From assembly GCF_900200035.1 (NCBI RefSeq), contig NZ_FZTC01000021.1, forward strand, positions 1 through 64,000: DNA of 64,000 nt. Reading direction: 5' to 3'. The position numbers and the translations under genes were made by a program. The stretch comes from Klebsiella grimontii (GTDB taxonomy: Bacteria > Pseudomonadota > Gammaproteobacteria > Enterobacterales > Enterobacteriaceae). A model generated the notes under the pieces. It saw only the letters and a program-made list of their open reading frames with translations. It ran no database searches and was not told the DNA's origin. Every line of letters starts with the position of its first letter. Position 1 is the stretch's first letter. Positions 39,813 to 48,928 of the stretch are shown here, piece by piece.

Positions 39813-41198
39813 ATGGCAGACATTTTCCGCACCGATAAGCCGCTGGCGGTCAGCCCCATCAAAACCGGCCAGCCGCTCGGCGCAATCCTCGCCAGCCTCG
39901 GGATCGAACACAGCATCCCTCTGGTCCACGGCGCGCAGGGGTGCAGCGCCTTCGCCAAAGTCTTTTTTATTCAACATTTCCACGACCCGGTTCCCCTGCA
40001 GTCGACGGCGATGGACCCCACGTCGACGATTATGGGCGCGGACGGCAATATTTTTACCGCCCTGGATACCCTCTGCCAGCGCAACAATCCGCAGGCTATC
40101 GTACTGCTCAGCACCGGGCTGTCGGAGGCCCAGGGCAGCGATATTTCCCGCGTGGTTCGCCAGTTTCGCGAAGAGTATCCCCGTCACAAGGGGGTGGCGA
40201 TATTGACGGTTAACACGCCGGATTTTTATGGCTCCATGGAGAACGGCTTCAGCGCGGTGCTAGAGAGCGTCATTGAGCAGTGGGTGCCGCCGGCGCCGCG
40301 CCCGGCTCAGCGCAATCGCCGGGTCAATCTGCTGATCAGCCACCTCTGTTCGCCGGGTGATATCGAGTGGCTGCGCCGATGCGTCGAAGCCTTTGGCCTG
40401 CAGCCGGTAATCCTGCCGGACCTGGCGCAATCGATGGACGGCCACCTGGCGCAGGGCGATTTCTCGCCGCTGACCCAGGGCGGGACGCCGCTGCGCCAGA
40501 TAGAGCAAATGGGGCAAAGCCTATGCAGCTTCGCCATTGGCGTCTCCCTTCATCGCGCCTCATCGCTGCTGGCCCCGCGCTGCCGGGGCGAGGTTATCGC
40601 CCTGCCGCACCTGATGACCCTCGAACGCTGCGACGCCTTTATTCATCAACTGGCGAAAATTTCCGGACGCGCCGTTCCCGAGTGGCTGGAACGCCAGCGC
40701 GGCCAGCTACAGGATGCGATGATCGACTGCCATATGTGGCTCCAGGGCCAGCGCATGGCGATAGCGGCGGAAGGCGATTTGCTGGCGGCGTGGTGTGATT
40801 TCGCCAACAGCCAGGGGATGCAGCCCGGCCCGCTGGTGGCCCCTACCGGTCATCCCAGCCTGCGCCAGCTGCCGGTGGAACGGGTGGTGCCAGGGGATCT
40901 GGAGGATCTGCAAACCCTGCTGTGCGCGCATCCCGCCGACCTGCTGGTGGCGAACTCGCACGCCCGCGACCTGGCGGAGCAGTTTGCGCTGCCGCTGGTG
41001 CGCGCGGGTTTTCCGCTCTTTGATAAGCTCGGCGAATTCCGCCGGGTGCGACAGGGGTATAGCGGGATGCGCGATACGCTGTTTGAGCTGGCAAACCTGA
41101 TGCGCGAGCGTCACCACCACCTCGCCCACTACCGATCGCCGCTGCGCCAGAACCCCGAATCGTCACTCTCCACAGGAGGCGCTTATGCCGCCGATTAA
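39813..41198 (+). CDS. nifN: FeMo-cofactor scaffold NifN
   Basis: This 461-residue beta-like subunit of NifEN is homologous to NifK. The remaining cluster cysteine is in HGAQGCSAFAK. The C-terminal half carries the FeMo-co precursor interface. Start at 39813 after AAGGAG, 10 bases past nifE. Its last 14 bases overlap nifX. Confidence 0.97.
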   Translation: MADIFRTDKPLAVSPIKTGQPLGAILASLGIEHSIPLVHGAQGCSAFAKVFFIQHFHDPVPLQSTAMDPTSTIMGADGNIFTALDTLCQRNNPQAIVLLSTGLSEAQGSDISRVVRQFREEYPRHKGVAILTVNTPDFYGSMENGFSAVLESVIEQWVPPAPRPAQRNRRVNLLISHLCSPGDIEWLRRCVEAFGLQPVILPDLAQSMDGHLAQGDFSPLTQGGTPLRQIEQMGQSLCSFAIGVSLHRASSLLAPRCRGEVIALPHLMTLERCDAFIHQLAKISGRAVPEWLERQRGQLQDAMIDCHMWLQGQRMAIAAEGDLLAAWCDFANSQGMQPGPLVAPTGHPSLRQLPVERVVPGDLEDLQTLLCAHPADLLVANSHARDLAEQFALPLVRAGFPLFDKLGEFRRVRQGYSGMRDTLFELANLMRERHHHLAHYRSPLRQNPESSLSTGGAYAAD

Positions 41199-41655
41199 CC
41201 GTCAGTTTGATATGGTCCACTCCGATGAGTGGTCTATGAAGGTCGCCTTCGCCAGCTCCGACTATCGTCACGTCGATCAGCACTTCGGCGCTACCCCGCG
41301 GCTGGTGGTGTACGGCGTCAAGGCGGATCGGGTCACTCTCATCCGGGTGGTTGATTTCTCGGTCGAGAACGGCCACCAGACGGAGAAGATCGCCAGGCGG
41401 ATCCACGCCCTGGAGGATTGCGTCACGCTGTTCTGCGTGGCGATTGGCGACGCGGTTTTTCGCCAGCTGTTGCAGGTGGGCGTGCGCGCCGAACGCGTTC
41501 CCGCCGACACCACCATCGTCGGCTTACTGCAGGAAATCCAGCTCTACTGGTACGACAAAGGGCAACGCAAAAATACGCGCCAGCGCGACCCGGAGCGCTT
41601 TACCCGTCTGCTGCAGGAGCAGGAGTGGCATGGGGATCCGGACCCGCGTCGCTAG
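41185..41655 (+). CDS. nifX: NifX, FeMo-cofactor precursor carrier
   Basis: This 156-residue single NifX domain (MKVAFASSDYRHVDQHFGATPRL...; core motif VDQHFG) carries NifB-co and precursor clusters between NifB and NifEN. It starts inside nifN after CAGGAGG, indicating translational coupling. The C-terminal 40 residues are charged. Confidence 0.96.
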   Translation: MPPINRQFDMVHSDEWSMKVAFASSDYRHVDQHFGATPRLVVYGVKADRVTLIRVVDFSVENGHQTEKIARRIHALEDCVTLFCVAIGDAVFRQLLQVGVRAERVPADTTIVGLLQEIQLYWYDKGQRKNTRQRDPERFTRLLQEQEWHGDPDPRR

Positions 41656-41658
41656 CCG

Positions 41659-41683
41659 TGTCGTTTCTGTGACAAAGCCCACA
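41659..41683. promoter_or_regulatory. Two overlapping NifA sites upstream of nifU
   Basis: TGT-CGTTTCTGTG-ACA (41659-41674) and TGT-GACAAAGCCC-ACA (41668-41683) both fit TGT-N10-ACA exactly and share seven bases, so they are offset by 9 bases. They lie about 80-100 bases upstream of the nifU -24 element, just after the nifX stop codon. Confidence 0.75.
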
Positions 41684-41758
41684 AAACATCGCGACACTGT
41701 AGGACGAACCTTGTCAGGAAAAATACACAACCATTTGAAAAATATTAATTTTATTCTC

Positions 41759-41774
41759 TGGTATCGCAATTGCT
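41759..41774 (+). promoter_or_regulatory. Sigma-54 promoter of nifUSVWZM
   Basis: TGGTATCGCAATTGCT has GG (41760-41761) and GC (41772-41773) with exact 10-base spacing, 76 bases before the nifU start. Confidence 0.85.
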
Positions 41775-41850
41775 AGTTCGTTATCGCCACCGCGCTTCCG
41801 CGGTGAACCGCGCCCCGGCGTTTTCCGTCATCATCCCTGGAGCTGACAGC

Positions 41851-42675
41851 ATGTGGAATTACTCCGAGAAAGTGAAAGACCATTTTTTTAACCCCCGCAA
41901 CGCGCGCGTGGTGGACAACGCCAACGCGGTAGGCGACGTCGGTTCGTTAAGCTGCGGCGACGCCCTGCGCCTGATGCTGCGCGTCGACCCGCAAAGCGAA
42001 ATCATTGAGGAGGCGGGCTTCCAGACCTTCGGCTGCGGCAGCGCCATCGCCTCCTCCTCCGCGCTGACGGAGCTGATTATCGGCCATACCCTCGCCGAAG
42101 CCGGGCAGATAACCAATCAGCAGATTGCCGATTATCTCGACGGACTGCCGCCGGAGAAAATGCACTGCTCGGTGATGGGCCAGGAGGCCCTGCGCGCGGC
42201 CATCGCCAACTTTCGCGGCGAAAGCCTTGAAGAGGAGCATGACGAGGGCAAGCTGATCTGCAAATGCTTCGGCGTCGATGAAGGGCATATTCGCCGCGCG
42301 GTACAGAACAACGGGCTGACCACCCTTGCCGAGGTGATCAACTACACCAAAGCGGGCGGCGGCTGCACCTCTTGCCACGAAAAAATCGAGCTGGCCCTGG
42401 CGGAGATCCTCGCCCAGCAGCCGCAGACGACGCCAGCCGTGGCCAGCGGCAAAGATCCGCACTGGCAGAGCGTCGTCGATACCATCGCAGAACTGCGGCC
42501 GCATATTCAGGCCGACGGCGGCGATATGGCGCTACTCAGCGTCACCAACCACCAGGTGACCGTCAGCCTCTCCGGCAGCTGTAGCGGCTGCATGATGACC
42601 GATATGACCCTGGCCTGGCTGCAGCAAAAACTGATGGAACGTACCGGCTGTTATATGGAAGTGGTGGCGGCCTGA
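41851..42675 (+). CDS. nifU: Fe-S cluster scaffold NifU
   Basis: This 274-residue three-domain scaffold assembles clusters with sulfur from NifS. The N-terminal IscU-like domain (about 1-125) has cysteines in [14 protein letters not shown] and MHCSVMG. The central 2Fe-2S domain (about 135-190) has CKCFGVDE and CTSCHEK. The C-terminal Nfu domain (about 210-274) has CSGCMM. The start at 41851 matches [15 protein letters not shown]; the ribosome-binding site is the weak CTGGAGCTG. It is the first gene of nifUSVWZM. Confidence 0.97.
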
Positions 42676-42705
42676 GCCGCGGTTAACTGACCCAAGGGGG
42701 ACAAG

Positions 42706-43908
42706 ATGAAACAGGTTTATCTCGATAACAACGCCACCACCCGTCTGGACCCGATGGTCCTGGAAGCGATGATGCCCTTTTTGACCGATTTTTACGGCAA
42801 CCCCTCGTCGATACACGATTTTGGCATTCCGGCCCAGGCGGCTCTGGAACGCGCGCATCAGCAGGCTGCGGCGCTGCTGGGCGCGGAGTATCCCAGCGAG
42901 ATTATCTTTACCTCCTGCGCCACCGAAGCCACCGCCACCGCCATCGCCTCGGCGATCGCCCTGCTGCCGGAGCGTCGCGAAATCATCACCAGCGCGGTCG
43001 AACATCCGGCGACGCTGGCGGCCTGCGAGCACCTGGAGCGCCAGGGCTACCGGATTCATCGCATCGCGGTGGATAGCGAGGGGGCGCTGGACATGGCGCA
43101 GTTCCGCGCGGCGCTCAGCCCGCGCGTCGCGTTGGTCAGCGTGATGTGGGCGAATAACGAAACCGGAGTGCTTTTCCCGATCGGCGAAATGGCGGAGCTG
43201 GCCCATGAACAAGGGGCGCTGTTTCATTGCGATGCGGTGCAGGTGGTCGGGAAAATACCGATCGCCGTGGGCCAGACCCGCATCGATATGCTCTCCTGCT
43301 CGGCGCATAAGTTCCACGGGCCAAAAGGCGTAGGCTGTCTTTATCTGCGGCGGGGAACGCGCTTTCGCCCGCTGCTGCGCGGCGGTCACCAGGAGTACGG
43401 TCGGCGAGCCGGGACGGAAAATATCTGCGGAATCGTCGGCATGGGCGCGGCCTGCGAGCTGGCGAATATTCATCTGCCGGGAATGACGCATATCGGCCAA
43501 TTGCGCGACAGGCTGGAGCATCGCCTGCTGGCCAGCGTGCCGTCGGTCATGGTAATGGGCGGCGGCCAGCCGCGGGTGCCCGGCACGGTGAATCTGGCCT
43601 TTGAGTTTATTGAAGGTGAAGCCATTCTGCTGCTGTTAAACCAGGCCGGGATCGCCGCCTCCAGCGGCAGCGCCTGCACCTCAGGCTCGCTGGAACCCTC
43701 CCACGTGATGCGGGCGATGAATATCCCCTACACCGCCGCCCACGGCACCATCCGCTTTTCTCTCTCGCGCTACACCCGGGAGAAAGAGATCGATTACGTC
43801 GTCGCCACGCTGCCGCCGATTATCGACCGGCTGCGCGCGCTGTCGCCCTACTGGCAGAACGGCAAGCCGCGCCCGGCGGACGCCGTATTCACGCCGGTTT
43901 ACGGCTAA
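42706..43908 (+). CDS. nifS: Cysteine desulfurase NifS
   Basis: This 400-residue PLP enzyme takes sulfur from cysteine for nitrogenase cluster assembly. The PLP lysine is in [12 protein letters not shown], the catalytic cysteine in [15 protein letters not shown], and the N-terminus [12 protein letters not shown] is typical of class V aminotransferases. It starts 30 bases after nifU, preceded by AAGGGGGA. Confidence 0.97.
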   Translation: MKQVYLDNNATTRLDPMVLEAMMPFLTDFYGNPSSIHDFGIPAQAALERAHQQAAALLGAEYPSEIIFTSCATEATATAIASAIALLPERREIITSAVEHPATLAACEHLERQGYRIHRIAVDSEGALDMAQFRAALSPRVALVSVMWANNETGVLFPIGEMAELAHEQGALFHCDAVQVVGKIPIAVGQTRIDMLSCSAHKFHGPKGVGCLYLRRGTRFRPLLRGGHQEYGRRAGTENICGIVGMGAACELANIHLPGMTHIGQLRDRLEHRLLASVPSVMVMGGGQPRVPGTVNLAFEFIEGEAILLLLNQAGIAASSGSACTSGSLEPSHVMRAMNIPYTAAHGTIRFSLSRYTREKEIDYVVATLPPIIDRLRALSPYWQNGKPRPADAVFTPVYG

Positions 43909-43922
43909 GGCGGAGGTGGCTG

Positions 43923-45065
43923 ATGGAACGCGTGCTGATTAACGATACCACCCTGCGCGACGGCGAGCAGAGCCCCGGCGTCGCCTTTCGCACCAGCGAA
44001 AAGGTCGCCATTGCCGAGGCGCTTTACGCCGCAGGAATAACGACGATGGAGGTCGGCACCCCGGCGATGGGCGACGAGGAGATCGCGCGGATCCAGCTGG
44101 TGCGTCGCCAGCTGCCCGACGCGACCCTGATGACCTGGTGTCGGATGAACGCACTGGAGATCCGCCAGAGCGCCGATCTGGGCATCGACTGGGTGGATAT
44201 CTCGATTCCGGCTTCGGATAAGCTGCGGCAGTACAAACTGCGCGAGCCGCTGGCGGTGCTGCTGGAGCGGCTGGCGATGTTTATCCATCTTGCGCATACC
44301 CTCGGCCTGAAGGTATGCATCGGCTGCGAGGACGCCTCGCGGGCCAGCGGCCAGACCCTGCGCGCTATCGCCGAGGTCGCGCAGCAATGCGCCGCCGCCC
44401 GCCTGCGCTATGCCGATACGGTCGGCCTGCTCGACCCTTTTACCACCGCGGCGCAAATCTCGGCCCTGCGCGACGTCTGGTCCGGCGAAATCGAAATGCA
44501 TGCCCATAACGATCTGGGTATGGCGACCGCCAATACGCTGGCGGCGGTAAGCGCCGGGGCCACCAGCGTGAATACGACGGTCCTCGGTCTCGGCGAGCGG
44601 GCGGGCAATGCGGCGCTGGAAACCGTCGCGCTGGGCCTTGAACGCTGCCTGGGCGTGGAGACCGGCGTGCATTTTTCGGCGCTGCCCGCGCTCTGTCAGA
44701 GGGTCGCGGAAGCCGCGCAGCGCGCCATCGACCCGCAGCAGCCGCTGGTCGGCGAGCTGGTGTTTACCCATGAGTCAGGTGTCCACGTGGCGGCGCTGCT
44801 GCGCGACAGCGAGAGCTACCAGTCCATCGCCCCTTCCCTGATGGGCCGCAGCTACCGGCTGGTGCTGGGCAAACACTCCGGGCGTCAGGCGGTCAACGGC
44901 ATTTTTGACCAGATGGGCTATCACCTCAACGCCGCGCAGATTAACCAGCTGCTGCCCGCCATCCGCCGCTTCGCCGAGAACTGGAAGCGCAGCCCGAAAG
45001 ATTACGAGCTGGTGGCTATCTACGACGAGCTGTGCGGTGAATCCGCCCTGCGGGCGAGGGGGTAA
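43923..45065 (+). CDS. nifV: Homocitrate synthase NifV
   Basis: This 380-residue enzyme condenses acetyl-CoA with 2-oxoglutarate to homocitrate, the organic ligand of FeMo-cofactor. [15 protein letters not shown] at the N-terminus and the metal-binding HAHNDLGMA are the alpha-isopropylmalate/homocitrate synthase signatures. It starts 14 bases after nifS after GGCGGAGG. Its stop codon overlaps the nifW start (TAATG). Confidence 0.97.
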   Translation: MERVLINDTTLRDGEQSPGVAFRTSEKVAIAEALYAAGITTMEVGTPAMGDEEIARIQLVRRQLPDATLMTWCRMNALEIRQSADLGIDWVDISIPASDKLRQYKLREPLAVLLERLAMFIHLAHTLGLKVCIGCEDASRASGQTLRAIAEVAQQCAAARLRYADTVGLLDPFTTAAQISALRDVWSGEIEMHAHNDLGMATANTLAAVSAGATSVNTTVLGLGERAGNAALETVALGLERCLGVETGVHFSALPALCQRVAEAAQRAIDPQQPLVGELVFTHESGVHVAALLRDSESYQSIAPSLMGRSYRLVLGKHSGRQAVNGIFDQMGYHLNAAQINQLLPAIRRFAENWKRSPKDYELVAIYDELCGESALRARG

Positions 45066-45325
45066 TGATGGAGTGGTTTTATCAAATTCCCGGCGTGGAC
45101 GAACTTCGCTCCGCCGAATCTTTTTTTCAGTTTTTCGCCGTCCCCTATCAGCCCGAGCTGCTTGGCCGCTGCAGCCTGCCGGTGCTGGCAACGTTTCATC
45201 GCAAACTCCGCGCGGAGGTGCCGCTGCAAAACCGGCTCGAGGATAACGACCGCGCGCCCTGGCTGCTGGCGCGAAGACTGCTCGCGGAGAGCTATCAGCA
45301 ACAGTTTCAGGAGAGCGGAACATGA
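45065..45325 (+). CDS. nifW: NifW, nitrogenase stabilising/protective protein
   Basis: This 86-residue helical protein (EWFYQIPGVDELRSAESFF) is of the NifW family, involved with NifZ in MoFe protein maturation or protection from oxygen. The first ATG shares a base with the nifV stop codon; a second ATG follows at once at 45068. It ends overlapping the nifZ start by 4 bases. Confidence 0.95.
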   Translation: MMEWFYQIPGVDELRSAESFFQFFAVPYQPELLGRCSLPVLATFHRKLRAEVPLQNRLEDNDRAPWLLARRLLAESYQQQFQESGT

Positions 45326-45768
45326 GACCGAAATTCACCTTTAGCGAAGAGGTCCGCGTCGTACGCGCGATTCGTAACGACGGCACCGTGGCGGGCTTCG
45401 CGCCCGGCGCGCTGCTGGTCAGGCGCGGCAGCACCGGCTTTGTGCGCGACTGGGGCGTTTTTTTGCAAGATCAGATTATCTACCAGATCCACTTTCCGGA
45501 AACCGATCGGATCATCGGCTGCCGCGAGCAGGAGCTGATCCCCATCACCCAGCCGTGGCTGGCCGGAAATTTGCAATACGGGGATAGCGTGACCTGCCAG
45601 ATGGCGCTCGCGGTCAACGGCGATGTGGTCGTGAGCGCCGGCCAGCGGGGACGCGTTGAGGCTACCGATCGGGGAGAGCTCGGCGACAGCTACACCGTCG
45701 ACTTTAGCGGCCGCTGGTTCAGGGTCCCTGCGCAGGCCATCGCCCTTATAGAGGAAAGAGAAGAATGA
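45322..45768 (+). CDS. nifZ: NifZ, P-cluster maturation protein
   Basis: This 148-residue protein helps form the second P-cluster in NifDK. The first 75 residues are the NifZ domain (RPKFTFSEEVRVVRAIRNDGT; LVRRGSTGFVRDWGVFLQDQ). It starts within the ATGA overlap with nifW and itself overlaps nifM by 4 bases, a tightly coupled run. Confidence 0.95.
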   Translation: MRPKFTFSEEVRVVRAIRNDGTVAGFAPGALLVRRGSTGFVRDWGVFLQDQIIYQIHFPETDRIIGCREQELIPITQPWLAGNLQYGDSVTCQMALAVNGDVVVSAGQRGRVEATDRGELGDSYTVDFSGRWFRVPAQAIALIEEREE

Positions 45769-46565
45769 ACGCATGGCAACGTTTTGCCCGGCAGCGGCTA
45801 GCGCGCAGCCGCTGGAATCGCGATCCGGCGGCCCTGGATCCGGCCGATACGCCGGTTTTTGAACAGGCCTGGCAACGCCAGTGCCATATGGAGCAGACGA
45901 TCGTCGCGCGGGTCCCTGAAGGCGATATTCCGGCGGCGTTGCTGGAGAATATCGCCGCCTCCCTTGCCATCTGGCTCGACGAGGGGGATTTTACGCCGCC
46001 CGAGCGCGCTGCCATCGTGCGCCATCACGCCCGGCTGGAACTCGCCTTTGCCGATATCGCCCGCCAGGCGCCGCAGCCGGATCTCTCTACGGTACAGGCA
46101 TGGTATCTGCGCCACCAGACGCAGTTTATGCGCCCGGAACAGCGTCTGACCCGCCATTTACTGCTGACGGTCGATAACGACCGCGAAGCCGTGCACCAGC
46201 GGATCCTCGGCCTGTATCGGCAAATCAACGCCTCGCGGGACGCTTTCGCGCCGCTGGCCCAGCGCTATTCCCACTGCCCGAGCGCGCTGGAAGAGGGTCG
46301 TTTAGGCTGGATTAGCCGCGGCCTGCTCTATCCGCAGCTCGAGACCGCGCTGTTTTCACTGGCGGAAAACGCGCTAAGCCTTCCCATCGCCAGCGAATTG
46401 GGCTGGCATCTTTTATGGTGCGAAGCGATTCGCCCCGCCGCGCCCATGGAGCCGCAGCAGGCGCTGGAGAGCGCGCGCGATTATCTTTGGCAGCAGAGCC
46501 AGCAGCGCCATCAGCGCCAGTGGCTGGAACAGATGATTTCCCGTCAGCCGGGACTGTGCGGGTAG
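45765..46565 (+). CDS. nifM: NifM, peptidyl-prolyl isomerase for NifH maturation
   Basis: This 266-residue protein is needed to fold and activate NifH. The C-terminal half is a PpiC/parvulin domain (RLTRHLLLTVDND near residue 127; YSHCPSALEEGRLGWISRGLLYPQLE). The N-terminal half is helical, as in SurA-like proteins. It begins in an ATGA overlap with nifZ and is the last gene of the operon, convergent with nifF. Confidence 0.95.
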   Translation: MNAWQRFARQRLARSRWNRDPAALDPADTPVFEQAWQRQCHMEQTIVARVPEGDIPAALLENIAASLAIWLDEGDFTPPERAAIVRHHARLELAFADIARQAPQPDLSTVQAWYLRHQTQFMRPEQRLTRHLLLTVDNDREAVHQRILGLYRQINASRDAFAPLAQRYSHCPSALEEGRLGWISRGLLYPQLETALFSLAENALSLPIASELGWHLLWCEAIRPAAPMEPQQALESARDYLWQQSQQRHQRQWLEQMISRQPGLCG

Positions 46566-46581
46566 CCTCGGCGGCTACCCG
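46559..46581. terminator. Hairpin over the nifM stop codon, between nifM and nifF
   Basis: CGGGTAGCC (46559-46567) pairs perfectly with GGCTACCCG (46573-46581) around TCGGC. The left arm contains the nifM stop codon TAG. It lies 7 bases from the nifF stop on the other strand. There is no T-run, so its activity as a bidirectional terminator is inferred from position. Confidence 0.45.
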
Positions 46582-46588
46582 TTAACGC

Positions 46589-47119
46589 CTACAGCACGGT
46601 GCGTTTAATCTCCTCAAGCCAGCTCGCCAGACGCGCTTCGGTCTGGTCGAACTGGTTATCCTGATCCAGCACCAGCCCAACAAAGCGGTCGCCTTCCAGC
46701 GCCGAGGACGCGCTGAATTCATAACCCTCATTTGGCCAGCTGCCAATCATCTGCGCGCCGCGCGCGCTCAGGGCGTCGAACAGCGGGCGCATCCCGCTGA
46801 CGAAGTTGTCCGGATAGCCTCTCTGATCGCCGAGGCCGAACAGCGCCACGGTTTTCCCTTTCAGGCTGGCGTCGTCGAGGCCGCTGATAAATTCGCTCCA
46901 TGACTCGCTTTCGCATCCGGCCTCCAGCCCCGGCAGCTGGCCGTCGCCGAGCGTCGGCGTGCCCAGCAGCAGCACCGGATAGGCCATAAAGTCGTCCAGC
47001 GTCGTGCGGTTAATGTTGACCGGGGCATCCGCCAGCTCGCCCAGCTGCTTGTGGATCATTTTCGCGATTTTGCGGGTTTTACCGGTATCGGTGCCAAAGA
47101 AAATACCAATGTTCGCCAT
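46589..47119 (-). CDS. nifF: Flavodoxin NifF
   Basis: This 176-residue long-chain flavodoxin carries electrons from NifJ to NifH. The FMN phosphate loop is GTDTGKTRKIA (about 9-19), the FMN-stacking region is GTPTLGDGQLPG (about 54-65), and GLGDQRGYPDNF completes the site. It has its own sigma-54 promoter and a distant NifA site inside the nifL leader. Confidence 0.97.
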   Translation of the reverse strand: MANIGIFFGTDTGKTRKIAKMIHKQLGELADAPVNINRTTLDDFMAYPVLLLGTPTLGDGQLPGLEAGCESESWSEFISGLDDASLKGKTVALFGLGDQRGYPDNFVSGMRPLFDALSARGAQMIGSWPNEGYEFSASSALEGDRFVGLVLDQDNQFDQTEARLASWLEEIKRTVL

Positions 47120-47172
47120 GTTGCGCTCCTGTCGGAAAAGGGGGTTGAAAATACGCGTTCTCGCAGGGGTAT

Positions 47173-47188
47173 TGCGAAGGCTGTGCCA
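47173..47188 (-). promoter_or_regulatory. Sigma-54 promoter of nifF
   Basis: On the minus strand TGGCACAGCCTTCGCA has GG and GC with exact 10-base spacing, about 55 bases before the nifF start. Confidence 0.8.
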
Positions 47189-47196
47189 GGTTGCTT

Positions 47197-47225
47197 TGCA
47201 CTACCGCGGCCCATCCCTGCCCCAA
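47197..47225. promoter_or_regulatory. Candidate NtrC enhancer for nifLA
   Basis: TTTGCACTACCGCGGCCCA and the following bases contain the GCACTA half-site expected for NtrC. They lie about 145-170 bases upstream of the predicted nifLA start, where the two NtrC sites of the Klebsiella nifL promoter are known to be. The second half-sites are degenerate. Confidence 0.45.
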
Positions 47226-47341
47226 AACGATCGCTTCAGCCCCCTCCCGCCGCGCGCGGCGGGGCTGGCGGGGCGCTTAAAATGCAAAAAGCGTCTGCTT
47301 TTCCCCTACCGGATCAATGTTTCTGCACATCACGCCGATAA

Positions 47342-47357
47342 GGGCGCACGGTTTGCA
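47342..47357 (+). promoter_or_regulatory. Sigma-54 promoter of nifLA
   Basis: GGGCGCACGGTTTGCA has GG (47343-47344) and GC (47355-47356) spaced by 10 bases, the known Klebsiella nifL -24/-12 element. It depends on NtrC, so nitrogen limitation starts the cascade here. Confidence 0.85.
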
Positions 47358-47412
47358 TGGTTATCACCGTTCGGAAAACACCGCGGCGTCCCTGTCACGG
47401 TGTCGGACAAAT

Positions 47413-47428
47413 TGTCATAACTGCGACA
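47413..47428. promoter_or_regulatory. NifA site in the nifL leader, serving nifF
   Basis: TGT-CATAACTGCG-ACA fits TGT-N10-ACA. It lies just before the nifL start codon and downstream of its own promoter, but about 260 bases upstream of the predicted nifF start of transcription. This agrees with the remote nifF activator site known from Klebsiella. Confidence 0.72.
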
Positions 47429-47440
47429 CAGGAGTTTGCG

Positions 47441-48928
47441 ATGACCCTGAATATGATGCTCGATAACGCCGTACCCGAGGCGATTGCCGGTGCGCTGACT
47501 CAACAACATCCGGGGCTGTTTTTTACAATGGTCGAACAGGCATCGGTAGCGATTTCCCTCACCGATGCCCGGGCGAATATTATCTACGCCAACCCGGCGT
47601 TTTGCCGCCAGACTGGATACTCGCTGGCGCAATTGCTCAATCAAAACCCGCGCCTGCTGGCCAGCAGCCAGACGCCGCGCGAGATCTACCAGGAGATGTG
47701 GCAAACCCTGCTCCAGCGCCAGCCGTGGCGCGGTCAGCTAATTAATCAGCGCCGCGACGGCGGCCTGTATCTGGTGGATATCGATATCACGCCGGTGCTG
47801 AATCCGCAGGGTGAGCTGGAGCATTATCTGGCGATGCAGCGGGATATCAGCGTCAGCTATACCCTGGAACAGCGGCTGCGCAATCATATGACGCTAATGG
47901 AAGCGGTGCTCAATAACATCCCCGCCGCCGTGGTCGTGGTCGATGAGCAGGATCGGGTGGTGATGGATAATCTCGCCTACAAAACGTTCTGCGCGGACTG
48001 CGGCGGGAAAGAGCTGCTGGTCGAGCTCCAGGTTTCCCCGCGCAAAATGGGGCCCGGCGCGGAGCAAATCCTGCCGGTGGTGGTTCGCGGCGCGGTCCGC
48101 TGGCTGTCGGTGACCTGCTGGGCGCTGCCCGGCGTGAGTGAAGAAGCCAGCCGCTACTTCGTCGACAGCGCCCCGGCGCGCACGCTGGTGGTGATCGCCG
48201 ACTGTACCCAGCAGCGCCAGCAGCAGGAGCAGGGCCGGCTCGACCGTCTGAAACAGCAAATGACCGCCGGTAAGCTGCTGGCCGCGATTCGCGAGTCGCT
48301 GGACGCGGCGCTGATTCAGCTTAATTGCCCAATCAATATGCTGGCGGCGGCCCGCCGGCTGAACGGCGAAGGCAGCGGCAACGTGGCGCTGGACGCGGCG
48401 TGGCGCGAAGGTGAAGAGGCCATGGCGCGCCTGCAGCGCTGCCGCCCTTCTCTTGAGCTGGAAAGCAATGCCGTCTGGCCGCTTCAGCCCTTTTTTGACG
48501 ACCTGTACGCCCTCTACCGCACCCGCTTTGACGATCGCGCGCGGCTGCAGGTGGACATGGCATCGCCGCATCTGGTCGGCTTCGGCCAGCGTACCCAGCT
48601 GCTGGCCTGCTTGAGTTTATGGCTCGACCGGACGCTGGCCCTCGCCGCCGAGCTGCCCTCCGTACCGCTGGAGATCGAGCTTTACGCCGAAGAGGACGAG
48701 GGCTGGCTCTCTTTGTATCTCAACGACAATGTCCCGCTGCTGCAGGTGCGCTACGCCCACTCCCCCGATGCCCTAAACTCTCCCGGCAAAGGGATGGAGC
48801 TGCGGCTGATCCAAACGCTGGTCGCCTACCACCGCGGCGCGATTGAACTGGCTTCGCGACCGCAGGGAGGCACCAGCCTGGTTCTGCGTTTCCCGCTCTT
48901 TAATACCCTGACCGGAGGTGAGCAATGA
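47441..48928 (+). CDS. nifL: NifL, redox/nitrogen-sensing anti-activator
   Basis: This 495-residue flavoprotein inhibits NifA under oxygen or fixed nitrogen. The N-terminal PAS domain (about 25-140; NPAFCRQTGYSLAQLLNQNPRLL by position, core CRQTGYS) holds FAD; a second PAS-like region follows at about 150-260. A Q-linker (TQQRQQQEQGRL near 263) precedes a histidine-kinase-like C-terminal domain, with GKGMELRL as its ATP-lid remnant. The start at 47441 follows ACAGGAG; an open frame upstream covers regulatory DNA. It overlaps nifA by 4 bases. Confidence 0.97.
   Translation: MTLNMMLDNAVPEAIAGALTQQHPGLFFTMVEQASVAISLTDARANIIYANPAFCRQTGYSLAQLLNQNPRLLASSQTPREIYQEMWQTLLQRQPWRGQLINQRRDGGLYLVDIDITPVLNPQGELEHYLAMQRDISVSYTLEQRLRNHMTLMEAVLNNIPAAVVVVDEQDRVVMDNLAYKTFCADCGGKELLVELQVSPRKMGPGAEQILPVVVRGAVRWLSVTCWALPGVSEEASRYFVDSAPARTLVVIADCTQQRQQQEQGRLDRLKQQMTAGKLLAAIRESLDAALIQLNCPINMLAAARRLNGEGSGNVALDAAWREGEEAMARLQRCRPSLELESNAVWPLQPFFDDLYALYRTRFDDRARLQVDMASPHLVGFGQRTQLLACLSLWLDRTLALAAELPSVPLEIELYAEEDEGWLSLYLNDNVPLLQVRYAHSPDALNSPGKGMELRLIQTLVAYHRGAIELASRPQGGTSLVLRFPLFNTLTGGEQ

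Larger units (their letters stand above)
47120..47440. other. nifF-nifLA divergent regulatory region
   Basis: These 321 bases contain the nifF and nifL sigma-54 promoters, the likely NtrC enhancer and a NifA site, listed separately. Nothing in it looks like a gene. Confidence 0.7.

Noticed and set aside
47393-47409. TGT...ACA motif near the nifL start
   Set aside because: The spacing is 11 bases, not 10; the adjacent 47413-47428 site fits exactly.
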